From Streptococcus sp. 1643 (GTDB taxonomy: Bacteria; Bacillota; Bacilli; Lactobacillales; Streptococcaceae): 64,000 bases of DNA. Numbering within the stretch: the first letter of the stretch is position 1; every line of letters begins with the position of its first letter. The notes beneath the pieces are model-generated. The model was not told the origin of the DNA. It was given only the letters and a program-made list of their open reading frames with translations, and did not search any database. A program made the position numbers and the translations under genes. The stretch spans positions 197,001 to 261,000 of the forward strand of contig NZ_CP040231.1 in NCBI RefSeq assembly GCF_006228325.1, given 5' to 3'. Shown piece by piece: positions 55,558-63,742 of this stretch.

Positions 55558-55582
55558 AATCCATCCTTCGGGGTGGATTTTT
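55558..55582 (+). terminator. pheT terminator
   Basis: ATCCATCC-ttcg-GGGTGGAT stem followed by TTTT. Confidence 0.9.
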
Positions 55583-55800
55583 AGTTTCAAAAGGACAGTT
55601 CAGAAGAGAAAAGCGATAGTTGAGGAGGAAGCCATCTCAGAAAGTCTTTAATGAGTTATACTAAAGATATCACTGAAGCACTTAAAATTTATTAAAGATA
55701 GGACACTTTTGCAACTCATAATCCGATAAAATGGACATAAATCGTTGTAAAGGCTATCAAAAAGGAGTATAATAAGTGCAACATATCTCGGAGGTGGAAA

Positions 55801-56694
55801 ATGTTAGAAGTAAGAAATCTAGAGAAAAGTTTCGGTTCCAAGCAAGTCCTGTTTGGTGTCGATTTTCAGGCAAGTCCAGGAAGGATTCTGGGCTTGGTCG
55901 GGAAAAATGGTGCTGGGAAAACAACGATTTTCCACAGTATGTTGAAATTTTTAGAGTATCAAGGAGAGATCAGTCTGGATGGGCAGGAAATTCGTCAGGA
56001 AACCTATGCTCGGATTGGCTATCTGCCTGAGGAACGCAGTCTTATGCTCAAGCTGACAGTCCTTGAACAAGTTCGCTACTTGGCGACTCTAAAAGGCATG
56101 GATGCCAAGGAGGTCAAGGAGAAACTCCCGCAATGGATGGAAAAACTCGAAGTGAAGGGCAAATTGACCGACAAAATCAAGAGCCTCTCCAAAGGGAATC
56201 AGCAGAAAATTCAGCTGATTATCACCCTGATCCATGAGCCAGACTTGATTATCCTGGATGAGCCTTTTAGTGGTTTGGATCCAGTCAATACCGAGTTGCT
56301 CAAACAGGTCATCTTGAAAGAGAAAGAGCGCGGTGCAATCATTATCTTTTCTGACCATGTCATGACCAATGTTGAGGAACTTTGCGATGATATCCTGATG
56401 ATTCGTGATGGGCGTGTGGTCTTGCATGGACCAGTTCAGGATGTTCGCAATCAATACGGGAAAACACGTCTTTTTGTTTCAAGTGAACGAAGCAAGGAAG
56501 AACTGGAAAAACTTCCTCATGTCAAACAGGTGAGCTTAACCAAGCAAGGTAGTTGGAAATTGATTCTAGATGATGAGAGCGCTGGAAGAGAACTCTTCCC
56601 AATCCTCACTCAAGGTCAATACATCGCGACCTTTGACCAGCAAGCTCCAACAATCGATGAAATCTTTAAACTAGAATCAGGGGTGGAAGTATGA
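55801..56694 (+). CDS. ABC transporter ATP-binding protein (ABC-2 exporter)
   Basis: An ATPase of 297 residues: Walker A GKNGAGKTT near residue 38, signature LSKGNQQKIQ near 136 and Walker B LIILDEPFSGLDP. It is of the NatA/CcmA-like DRA class. A TATAAT box is near 55767, and CGGAGGTGG lies just before the ATG. It overlaps the permease gene by 4 nt. The transported substrate is unknown. Confidence 0.92.
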   Translation: MLEVRNLEKSFGSKQVLFGVDFQASPGRILGLVGKNGAGKTTIFHSMLKFLEYQGEISLDGQEIRQETYARIGYLPEERSLMLKLTVLEQVRYLATLKGMDAKEVKEKLPQWMEKLEVKGKLTDKIKSLSKGNQQKIQLIITLIHEPDLIILDEPFSGLDPVNTELLKQVILKEKERGAIIIFSDHVMTNVEELCDDILMIRDGRVVLHGPVQDVRNQYGKTRLFVSSERSKEELEKLPHVKQVSLTKQGSWKLILDDESAGRELFPILTQGQYIATFDQQAPTIDEIFKLESGVEV

Positions 56695-57890
56695 GAAATA
56701 TGTGGGTAGTTATTAAAGAAACTTATCTGCGACATGTCAAGTCCTGGAGTTTCTTCTTTATGGTCATTTCACCATTCTTTTTTATCGCTCTAACTGGAGG
56801 AATTAGCTATCTTCAAGGATCTTCTATGGCTAAAAATAGCAAGGTAGCTGTGGTAACAACTGTACCATCTGTAGCAGAAGGGCTCAAGGATACCAATGGT
56901 ATTAACTTTGACTATCAGGATGAAGCCAGTGCCCAAGCTGCCATCAAGGATGAAAAAATCAAGGGTTATCTAACCATTGATCAAGAGGATAGTGTCATCA
57001 AAGCCGTTTACCATGGTGAAACTTCTCTTGAAACAGGCATCAAGCTAGCAGTAAGCAATAAGCTCAATGAGCTTCAATACCAACTCAATCGCTCGGCGGC
57101 TAATTTGTCCCAAGAACAGGAAAAACGCCTGGCTCAAACTGTTGACTTTACCGAGAAGATTGATGAATCCAAGGAAAATAAAAAGATGGTCCAAACCATT
57201 GCGGCTGCGGGGCTTGGTTTCTTCCTTTATATGATCTTGATTACTTATGCTAGTGTCACTGCTCAGGAAGTGGCTAGCGAGAAAGGAACCAAAATCATGG
57301 AAGTGGTCTTTTCTAGTATCCGAGCTAGTCATTATTTTTACGCTCGCATGATTGCCTTGCTTCTTGTGATTTTGACTCATATTGGCATTTACGTAGTGGG
57401 TGGACTTGCTGCGCTACTTCTCTTCAAAGACTTACCATTCTTGGCAAATTCAGGTATTCTAAAACATCTGGGAGAAGCCTTCACAGTCAATACCTTATTA
57501 TTTATCTTAGTGAGCCTCTTTATGTACGTAGTTTTGGCAGCCTTCCTTGGTTCCATGGTTTCTCGTCCTGAAGATGCCGGTAAGGCCTTGTCGCCATTGA
57601 TGATCTTGATTATAGCAGGCTTTATGGGGGTAACAGCCTTGGGCGCTGCAGGAGACAATTTGGTTTTGAAAATTGGGTCTTACATTCCTTTTATTTCGAC
57701 CTTCTTTATGCCATTTAGAGCCATCAATGGTTATGCAAGTGATTTAGAAGCTTGGATTTCACTAGCGATTACAGTCGCTTTTGCAGTCACTGCAACAGCC
57801 TTTATCGGACGCATGTATGCCAGCCTAGTCCTTCAGACAGATGACTTAGGTCTATGGAAAAGCTTTAAACGTGCCTTGGCTTACAAATAG
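56691..57890 (+). CDS. ABC-2 type exporter permease (NatB-like)
   Basis: A protein of 399 residues: one N-terminal helix (about 20-42), an extracellular domain of about 130 residues, then five or six helices. TYASVTAQEVASEKGTKIMEVVFSS near residue 190 is the typical NatB/YhaP-like coupling helix. Together with the ATPase it forms a two-gene exporter, possibly for Na+, lipids or peptides; no resistance or bacteriocin genes are adjacent. Confidence 0.9.
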   Translation: MRNMWVVIKETYLRHVKSWSFFFMVISPFFFIALTGGISYLQGSSMAKNSKVAVVTTVPSVAEGLKDTNGINFDYQDEASAQAAIKDEKIKGYLTIDQEDSVIKAVYHGETSLETGIKLAVSNKLNELQYQLNRSAANLSQEQEKRLAQTVDFTEKIDESKENKKMVQTIAAAGLGFFLYMILITYASVTAQEVASEKGTKIMEVVFSSIRASHYFYARMIALLLVILTHIGIYVVGGLAALLLFKDLPFLANSGILKHLGEAFTVNTLLFILVSLFMYVVLAAFLGSMVSRPEDAGKALSPLMILIIAGFMGVTALGAAGDNLVLKIGSYIPFISTFFMPFRAINGYASDLEAWISLAITVAFAVTATAFIGRMYASLVLQTDDLGLWKSFKRALAYK

Positions 57891-57896
57891 TAGTAG

Positions 57897-57921
57897 AAAC
57901 CTCGTTTTCACGAGGTTTTTG
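57897..57921 (+). terminator. Terminator of the ABC exporter operon
   Basis: AAACCTCG-ttttca-CGAGGTTT followed by TTG. Confidence 0.88.
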
Positions 57922-57965
57922 TGATATTTTAAAGGTCAAATAGGGAAAATTATTTTTCATATCTA

Positions 57966-57995
57966 TTGACTTTTAGTAGTAAAATTTGGTATGAT
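57966..57995 (+). promoter_or_regulatory. rplM-rpsI promoter
   Basis: TTGACT (57966-57971), 18-nt spacer, TATGAT (57990-57995). Confidence 0.75.
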
Positions 57996-58001
57996 AGTAG
58001 A

Positions 58002-58104
58002 CGGTATTGTTTACCCCATTTGTAAGGCCCCGGAACCTTTCAAATACCCCGCGGACCGGAACATCCGCCCAGTAAACAAAAACGATATTCATATAGGAGA
58101 AATC
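58002..58104 (+). promoter_or_regulatory. L13 leader (ribosomal protein autoregulatory RNA)
   Basis: TTGTTTAC (58007-58014) pairs with GTAAACAA (58072-58079) to enclose a GC-rich core that includes GCGGA / TCCGC. This matches the layout of the Firmicutes L13 leader that precedes rplM and binds L13. Ribosome site AGGAG follows outside the stem. Confidence 0.8.
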
Positions 58105-58551
58105 ATGAACAAAACTACATTCATGGCTAAACCAGGCCAAGTAGAACGCAAATGGTACGTTGTTGACGCAACTGATGTACCTCTTGGACGCCTTTCAGCA
58201 GTTGTTGCTAGCGTACTTCGCGGAAAAAACAAACCAACATTCACACCACACACTGATACAGGTGACTTCGTAATCGTTATCAATGCTGAAAAAGTTAAAT
58301 TGACTGGTAAAAAAGCAACTGATAAGATCTACTACACTCACTCAAACCACCCAGGTGGATTGAAACAAATCTCTGCTGGTGAACTTCGTTCTAAAAATGC
58401 AGTACGTTTGATCGAAAAATCAGTTAAAGGTATGCTTCCACACAATACTCTTGGCCGTGCTCAAGGTATGAAATTGAAAGTATTCGTTGGAGCTGAGCAC
58501 ACTCACGCTGCACAACAACCAGAAGTTCTTGATATTTCAGGACTTATCTAA
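58105..58551 (+). CDS. rplM: 50S ribosomal protein L13
   Basis: A protein of 148 residues from ATG 58105 (AGGAGAAATC upstream); the in-frame sequence before it is the leader. [16 protein letters not shown] and the C-terminal [15 protein letters not shown] are L13. It is probably autoregulated through its leader and is followed 18 nt later by rpsI. Confidence 0.98.
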   Translation: MNKTTFMAKPGQVERKWYVVDATDVPLGRLSAVVASVLRGKNKPTFTPHTDTGDFVIVINAEKVKLTGKKATDKIYYTHSNHPGGLKQISAGELRSKNAVRLIEKSVKGMLPHNTLGRAQGMKLKVFVGAEHTHAAQQPEVLDISGLI

Positions 58552-58569
58552 GGAAAGGAACAATAAAGT

Positions 58570-58962
58570 ATGTCACAAGCACAATATGCAGGTACTGGAC
58601 GTCGTAAAAACGCTGTTGCACGCGTTCGCCTTGTTCCAGGAACTGGTAAAATCACTGTTAACAAAAAAGATGTTGAAGAGTACATCCCACACGCTGACCT
58701 TCGTCTCGTTATCAACCAACCATTCGCAGTTACTTCAACTGTAGGTTCATACGACGTTTTCGTTAACGTTGTAGGTGGTGGATACGCTGGTCAATCAGGA
58801 GCTATCCGTCATGGTATCGCTCGTGCCCTTCTTCAAGTAGACCCAGACTTCCGCGATTCATTGAAACGCGCAGGACTTCTTACACGTGACTCACGTAAAG
58901 TTGAACGTAAGAAACCAGGTCTTAAGAAAGCTCGTAAAGCATCACAATTCTCAAAACGTTAA
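58570..58962 (+). CDS. rpsI: 30S ribosomal protein S9
   Basis: A protein of 130 residues ending in the universal SQFSKR tail that contacts the tRNA anticodon loop. [16 protein letters not shown] and [19 protein letters not shown] are diagnostic. Element 2 lies immediately downstream, and its integrase gene points back to this 3' end; the coding sequence remains complete. Confidence 0.98.
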   Translation: MSQAQYAGTGRRKNAVARVRLVPGTGKITVNKKDVEEYIPHADLRLVINQPFAVTSTVGSYDVFVNVVGGGYAGQSGAIRHGIARALLQVDPDFRDSLKRAGLLTRDSRKVERKKPGLKKARKASQFSKR

Positions 58963-58986
58963 TCAATACGATTATATCAACGTTTC

Positions 58987-59024
58987 AAAGCACTCAAGAG
59001 TTTACCTCATGGGTGCTTTTTTTG
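58987..59024. terminator. Terminator after rpsI
   Basis: AAAGCACTC / GGGTGCTTT stem followed by TTTT. AGTTTACCT occurs in its loop (near 59000) and again at 59049, a possible pair of integrase arm sites. Confidence 0.75.
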
Positions 59025-59068
59025 TGTTTTTTGAAAAAGTTCACCTCAAAGTTTACCTTATTTTAACC

Positions 59069-60286
59069 TTATTGTTTTAGAGACTTTAAGGCAAATTCAC
59101 CGACTGCCATAGGGACTACGTTAGAAGTATTGACATAAATCTGTGTTGTACCTGTGTCGCTATGTGTTAGAGCTTCGGAAATGGCTTCTAAGCTCATTCC
59201 AGCCTGTTTAGCGAGCGTTGCTCCCGTATGACGTAGTTTATGTGGTGTAGCGTGTGTAAGCTCTGGGTGTCGCTTTCTGATAGTTTGCATCTTATTATTA
59301 AGATAGTCAGAATGTAGGGGTTTATTGATATTCCCTCTGGTATCTATATAAGTGAAGATGAATTGTTCTGGATTACTGATGATACCAAACTTTGCTAGTT
59401 CATATTTTTGTTGTTTTTTCCATAAGGTTAGGAGTTGAAGCAAGTCGCTAGAAATAGAAAAGATAGTTTTTTTATTTCCTTTGGTAGATTTTACTTGTCC
59501 GTATCTATCTAAAGCCTGAATTAACTGAATCTGAGATTTTGAAAAGTCGATATGTTTCCACTGGAGAGCATATGTTTCTGATTTTCTATCTCCAAGGAAA
59601 AAAGTGAGATAGAAAAGGACGTAATCTTTGAGTGATATTCTATCATTCTCTAAATCCTCTTTAAAGGCTGAGAACCATTCTTGGAGTTGCTCATGAGTTA
59701 AATATAAATCTTCATCACGTTTTGATTCTGCAAGTTGAATTTTTTTAACAGCCTTAATTCGTCTTAAAGTTTTTGCAACTCTATTTGCTTCAATATATTC
59801 AAGTTCTTCTGCCCAATCAAAAATAGAAATAACGTAACTTCGTAAAGTTTTGAAGTTGGCATATTCGTTGGCTTTTGCCGTCATCAAATTTAGAATAACC
59901 TGTTTATTTTGGTTTAAAAATTGAATCGTATAGTTGCCAAGAAGTGGTAGTATATGCTTTTCAAAACATGTTTTGGTATTAGCAATTGTTGACCTGCTTG
60001 GTGGCTTAGAAGTTGATGTAGTTTGTCCTGCTTTATAGGATTCCCACCAAATATTATTATAGAAGTCTGAGAAAAGAATATCTTCTTTTCCTAGTCCTGA
60101 AAACGCATTGTCTTCAATTTGGTTTAACTTCGTGAGTAAGTCTATCTCTGCTTGTCGTGCCTCCTTTCTTGTTTTGAATCGTTTATCGTAGTAGTTGTTG
60201 CTGACGATTCCAAGTGGCATTCGAGCTTCTATTGGAATGTAGATTTTTAAACGATAAGTACCATTTTTTGTTTTAGTGATAGTCAT
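59069..60286 (-). CDS. Tyrosine recombinase / integrase of element 2
   Basis: A protein of 405 residues from ATG 60286 (AAGGATAA upstream). It has an AP2-like arm-binding N-terminus (GTYRLKIYIP...NYYDKRFKTRKEARQAE), a core-binding domain (about 65-185) and a catalytic domain with Arg in LGDRKSETYAL, HKLRHTGATL (His-x-x-Arg), ALTHSDTGTT (His) and Tyr in QIYVNT. Its position next to rpsI indicates that the 3' end of rpsI is the attachment region. It is not closely similar to the element 1 integrase. Confidence 0.93.
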   Translation of the reverse strand: MTITKTKNGTYRLKIYIPIEARMPLGIVSNNYYDKRFKTRKEARQAEIDLLTKLNQIEDNAFSGLGKEDILFSDFYNNIWWESYKAGQTTSTSKPPSRSTIANTKTCFEKHILPLLGNYTIQFLNQNKQVILNLMTAKANEYANFKTLRSYVISIFDWAEELEYIEANRVAKTLRRIKAVKKIQLAESKRDEDLYLTHEQLQEWFSAFKEDLENDRISLKDYVLFYLTFFLGDRKSETYALQWKHIDFSKSQIQLIQALDRYGQVKSTKGNKKTIFSISSDLLQLLTLWKKQQKYELAKFGIISNPEQFIFTYIDTRGNINKPLHSDYLNNKMQTIRKRHPELTHATPHKLRHTGATLAKQAGMSLEAISEALTHSDTGTTQIYVNTSNVVPMAVGEFALKSLKQ

Positions 60287-60352
60287 GATATTATCCTTGT
60301 GTATCGAACCAGAAAATATCATGACTATTATAAAACAAAAATCTTGATATTT

Positions 60353-60616
60353 CTAGTTATGTGAGTTTAGCCATTGGTCGATAGCGTCTTTATGGAATCG
60401 AATCGTTTTACCGATTTTGATTTTGGGTAGGCCTTTTACAATCCAAGAATCCAGTGTATTGTTTGATATACCTAAATAGTTACAAGCTTGTTGCTTGTTC
60501 AAATAGGGGCTATCGATACCGCTCTTGTCTAATTGCTCTCTGATTTCTTTATTTATAAGATTAGAGAGTAAAAGTTGAATTTGATGAATTTGCTCATCTG
60601 GTAAGATTACTTGCAT
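60353..60616 (-). CDS. Excisionase / AlpA-type helix-turn-helix protein
   Basis: A protein of 87 residues. The C-terminal half is a MerR-like excisionase fold (LNKQQACNYLGISNNTLDSWIVKGLP, then KIGKTIRFHKDAIDQWL). GGAGGAAAA lies before the ATG. It sits between rep and int and is the likely directionality factor. Confidence 0.85.
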   Translation of the reverse strand: MQVILPDEQIHQIQLLLSNLINKEIREQLDKSGIDSPYLNKQQACNYLGISNNTLDSWIVKGLPKIKIGKTIRFHKDAIDQWLNSHN

Positions 60617-60629
60617 AGCTTTTCCTCCA

Positions 60630-61283
60630 TTATACTTCTATTGAAGTAGTGCTTGATATGACGTCACTAGTTTCATTCGGGGTATTCGTCAAAGAATTTT
60701 CTGATGAAGTTATTTTGCTTTTGTCTGTGCTATACCTTCGTGAATCTAAATACTTAGCAAAAAAGTAAGTTTTATCTACGATAAGCCTTAATAAGATCGG
60801 ATTTTCTTCTCTCGCATATCTAACCAGATGATTAAACTCTGTGAAATTCTTCTTGTCTATCACATCAATGATGGCTGATAGAAAATCATCGTTGTTATTG
60901 TTTATGAGGAATTTGTCTAATTCAAATCCGCATCCTATTTCTATATCATCAATTTTGTATTGAGTCTTTTCAGGATTCTCCGCATGAACAAAGTAGTCAT
61001 ACATCCCCTTGGGAGACATAATGGGCTCTACATGAGCAGGCCCCTTTAATTTATCCTTGATGAGTTCAGATACTTGATTATAGCTTTTAAGCGAATCAAA
61101 GAAAAAGGCTCCATGCTTATGAGCTTTCTTAAGTTCCCCTGTTTTTCGATTGATATCTCTATCATGCCAAGGTGATAAGATAAAGGGGATATGAAAACCT
61201 TCAAGGATTTCCAAATAGTTTTCTGGGGCGCTCTCTCTGTAGAAAAGAAAAGCCCATTTATTAGAACGTTGTTCTTTTGCCAT
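60630..61283 (-). CDS. Rolling-circle replication initiator, RepB (pMV158) / Rep_2 family
   Basis: A protein of 217 residues from ATG 61283; the open frame also allows a TTG two codons earlier, and the ribosome site is weak. The N-terminal half is the Rep_2 catalytic domain: KWAFLFYRES, the metal motif KKAHKHGAFFF near residue 52 and the AHVEPIMSPKGMYDYFVH segment with the candidate nucleophile Tyr. The C-terminal tail is Ser/Thr-rich. A matching nick hairpin lies 120 bp upstream, so the protein probably nicks its own origin for replication or transfer. Confidence 0.85.
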   Translation of the reverse strand: MAKEQRSNKWAFLFYRESAPENYLEILEGFHIPFILSPWHDRDINRKTGELKKAHKHGAFFFDSLKSYNQVSELIKDKLKGPAHVEPIMSPKGMYDYFVHAENPEKTQYKIDDIEIGCGFELDKFLINNNNDDFLSAIIDVIDKKNFTEFNHLVRYAREENPILLRLIVDKTYFFAKYLDSRRYSTDKSKITSSENSLTNTPNETSDVISSTTSIEV

Positions 61284-61402
61284 ATTCAATATGTCTCGCT
61301 TTCAAATTGTATTTCTATCTATAAGGAGATTTAGAGGGGTGTCTTCGGAAGGTGGGACACGCTTTATTTGATATTTTTGTGATTATTGATTATTGGACTA
61401 AC

Positions 61403-61419
61403 GGGGTCGTAGTAACCCC
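61403..61419 (-). other. Double-strand origin nick hairpin of pMV158 type
   Basis: The minus strand reads GGGGTTACTACGACCCC. The GGGGT / ACCCC arms expose TACTACGAC, the nick consensus of pMV158-family RepB proteins, with cleavage expected between G (61408) and A (61407). It lies upstream of rep on the same strand, as in those plasmids. Confidence 0.8.
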
Positions 61420-61444
61420 AATAGGTCATGATAGAAAAGAATAT

Positions 61445-61490
61445 AAAAAGGGACTGTCTGGCTTTTGCTTAACGCAAGCCACAGCCCCAA
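61445..61490 (-). terminator. Terminator after the element 2 membrane-protein gene
   Basis: GGGGCTGTGGCTTGC / GCAAAAGCCAGACAGTCCC on the minus strand, then TTTTT. It separates the transfer genes from the rep-xis-int unit. Confidence 0.8.
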
Positions 61491-61494
61491 GGGA

Positions 61495-62100
61495 TTAACG
61501 TTTTTGTCCAGTGAACCACAATTGGTTACGAACTCGAATAGGAGAGGAGAAATAATAGTCTGCGTGTTGGCTGACGATTTCTTCTTTTAATTGTGCTTCC
61601 ATCTCTTTTAGGATTTTTTGCCCTTGTTGGTCTCTAGGGACTTTTAGAAAAATAGTGATGGTATCTTTTCGTATATCTACAATACACTTGCGAACAGCTC
61701 GGTTAAATCCTTTATGGATTGGATTGATGGTGGTAACGGTCTGGTGTTCAAGGTTGCTTATCTTCTGTACTCGTTCACGCTGAAACAGGAAGTGTCGCAA
61801 CAGGAAAGTGTGATAGACAGATTGGATATAGTTCCGAAGACTATCTGTTTTCAACCGTTGTATTATCTCTAATCCAGTCAATAGTAAGGCAAGTAGTAGT
61901 GAAATAAGAGCGGATTTGTGACTTACAGAACTAATGGTATCAGTAATGTTTTTAACTGAATCTAGGTTGACAAATGAGATGTTGGCTAATTGGACGGAAA
62001 GAAAATTGAATAGCCAGCCGAAGACAGAGCAGATAGGAGTAGAGAGAACCAAATATAGTATAAGATTGAAACTTCTTATAAAGTAGTTTTTTGTGGTCAT
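61495..62100 (-). CDS. Membrane protein of the element 2 transfer module
   Basis: A protein of 201 residues with two hydrophobic regions (about 10-42 and 58-80) followed by a basic cytoplasmic domain of about 115 residues (VTTINPIHKGFNRAVRK...ITIFLKVPRD). No recognised family. Its ATG overlaps the end of the FtsK-like gene. Small membrane partners of this kind often accompany coupling ATPases, so a helper role is likely (inference). Confidence 0.6.
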   Translation of the reverse strand: MTTKNYFIRSFNLILYLVLSTPICSVFGWLFNFLSVQLANISFVNLDSVKNITDTISSVSHKSALISLLLALLLTGLEIIQRLKTDSLRNYIQSVYHTFLLRHFLFQRERVQKISNLEHQTVTTINPIHKGFNRAVRKCIVDIRKDTITIFLKVPRDQQGQKILKEMEAQLKEEIVSQHADYYFSSPIRVRNQLWFTGQKR

Positions 62101-63197
62101 AGGATACCTCGCTTAGTGTAGTAGGTTGGACAGAGTAGGGGCAGAACTTGGTAGGGGTGTTCATTGTCGATAACTTGGATGATACCTGTACCATGTCCTG
62201 TTGGAATGACAATCCCCTCTGGATCGAGGTCAGGAAATAAAAATTGAGTAGTTTTCTGATTGATATTTCCAATTTGTAACAATACGTTTAGCTGTTCCCT
62301 TACTGAAATTGGGATAGTATTGTGGTCAAAACGCTGACTTACTAAAAATAGATGGATTTTGGTAGCACGTCCTAACAAGGCAATCTGTGAGAGTAAGGAG
62401 AAAAATGCTTCTTTGATATTCTTATTGACTCCCTCTGATAGAGCTAGGACTTCATCAATAACAATAGTTAGATGGGTAAATTGATGGTTGGGATTATCAT
62501 ACAAGATAGCTTGTCGTTTTTGAATGAGATTTGCACATTGACTTAATTGTTCGTTGACCTGTGATACAAAATCAGATTTTGAACGGTTTTCGACAGGGTG
62601 GATAACGGAAATATGATTTTCTCTTGCCCAACGACTTGGGGTATCAAATTTCGGGTCAATGATAATCAAGTCAGACATATGCTTCAGTACACTCAAGAAG
62701 TAAGTGAGAGCATACGATTTCCCAGAACCTGAATTTCCAGCAATAGCCCAGTGATTGACCTTGTCTAAATTGAGTTCAAAGTGCTTCATGATAGGGATTT
62801 TCCCATGTGGCAATCTGGCTGAAAACTTATCCAAATCAGGAATCGCTAAACGTTCTGAAATCCCTCTTTTCCAAGGGAAGAATAAACCACGTTGAATGTG
62901 TAAGTCATCTGTGTCTAGAGGGACAAAATAGGTAGCATTTTGTTTTAGAAGCGTATATTGTGGGTAAAGTGAAGCATTGGCAATCAGAAAGATTTTCTTG
63001 TATAAGTCGTCATCGAGGATATAAGCGCACGGTAGGCGAGGGACAAAGACAAAGCCGTCTTCTTGAATAATGACGTTAAAAGAATTAGTATAGCTGGTTT
63101 CCCCCTGCATTAAAGCCCCTAGAGCCATGTTTAGGCTCTGGAGCAGGTAAGATTGCAGGAAAGATTGGTTCAGCACATCACGAGATTGTGAGGTCAT
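62097..63197 (-). CDS. FtsK/SpoIIIE-like DNA-translocating ATPase (TcpA-type coupling protein)
   Basis: A protein of 366 residues with Walker A AIAGNSGSGKSYALTY near residue 151 and Walker B LTIVIDEVLALS near 245. LFLVSQRFDHNTIPISVREQL follows, typical of the FtsK/HerA group. No N-terminal membrane helices are seen; the neighbouring protein has them. In streptococcal integrative elements such proteins deliver relaxase-bound DNA to a secretion channel. It overlaps both neighbours, so it is one operon. Confidence 0.85.
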   Translation of the reverse strand: MTSQSRDVLNQSFLQSYLLQSLNMALGALMQGETSYTNSFNVIIQEDGFVFVPRLPCAYILDDDLYKKIFLIANASLYPQYTLLKQNATYFVPLDTDDLHIQRGLFFPWKRGISERLAIPDLDKFSARLPHGKIPIMKHFELNLDKVNHWAIAGNSGSGKSYALTYFLSVLKHMSDLIIIDPKFDTPSRWARENHISVIHPVENRSKSDFVSQVNEQLSQCANLIQKRQAILYDNPNHQFTHLTIVIDEVLALSEGVNKNIKEAFFSLLSQIALLGRATKIHLFLVSQRFDHNTIPISVREQLNVLLQIGNINQKTTQFLFPDLDPEGIVIPTGHGTGIIQVIDNEHPYQVLPLLCPTYYTKRGIL

Positions 63198-63517
63198 TAC
63201 CGAACCTCCTTGATACCATTTGCTTTGAAGTAAACGTTATATTTTACTTCGCAGGCTTGTAGGGTGTCAAATTGAATCATGGATTGAAACGCTGGAAGCT
63301 CAATCGTATCTTCGAATTTTACTTGGAAAGGGTCTTGCCCTTCCTGTACAAACCATGCTTTATAGGCTACGATTTCTCCTGTTGGTTTTCCTTCTTCAAA
63401 CCGTTGTTGTGGTTCAAGTTCGGTACTAAGTGAGTAAATCGGTTGTTTTTGACTGATAATTTTATCAGCCAATGTAGTTGTATAACCACCTTTTGTTGTT
63501 TTCATTTTAAACGCCAT
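63197..63517 (-). CDS. Small protein heading the element 2 transfer module
   Basis: A beta-rich protein of 106 residues (MAFKMKTTKGGYTTTLAD..., KAWFVQEGQDPFQVKF). AAAGGAGGA precedes the ATG. Position just before the FtsK-like gene corresponds to the DUF961-type proteins of Tn916-like elements; I cannot confirm homology by eye. It has the same place as the 121-residue protein of element 1. Confidence 0.6.
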   Translation of the reverse strand: MAFKMKTTKGGYTTTLADKIISQKQPIYSLSTELEPQQRFEEGKPTGEIVAYKAWFVQEGQDPFQVKFEDTIELPAFQSMIQFDTLQACEVKYNVYFKANGIKEVR

Positions 63518-63605
63518 AGGGTTGTTCCTCCTTTATTATTGAGAAATAATACGAATGAGACTTGCTCGGTTTTGGTCGTGAGCTGGACGTAGTTGCTCTA
63601 GTTAT
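63507..63605 (-). other. Open frame of 32 codons after a perfect ribosome site, starting at ATA
   Basis: AAGGAGGTGA (near 63610-63619, minus) is followed 3-4 nt later by ATA and an open frame rich in Ser, Thr and Pro (TRATTSSSRPKPSKSHSYYF...). It overlaps the start of the 106-residue gene. ATG, GTG or TTG is absent at the expected place, so it may use the rare AUA start, or be decayed. Confidence 0.3.
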
Positions 63606-63675
63606 GTATCACCTCCTTATTACTAAGGAGAATGAGACAACCAAACGCAAAGTTATTTGTTAAATTTTTAATTTT

Positions 63676-63709
63676 TTTATAAAAAATCCAGTGACAGAGA
63701 CACTGGATT
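63676..63709 (-). terminator. Terminator after the element 2 sigma-like gene
   Basis: AATCCAGTG / CACTGGATT, a perfect 9-bp stem with a 7-nt loop; on the minus strand TTTTT follows. Confidence 0.9.
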
Positions 63710-63742
63710 TGAGGTATTAGCGATAACTTTTTAATAAAGGAG

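Noticed and set aside
55776..56030. Open frame overlapping the start of the ABC ATPase gene
   Set aside because: Out-of-frame shadow; the ATPase frame carries the Walker A motif in the same bases.
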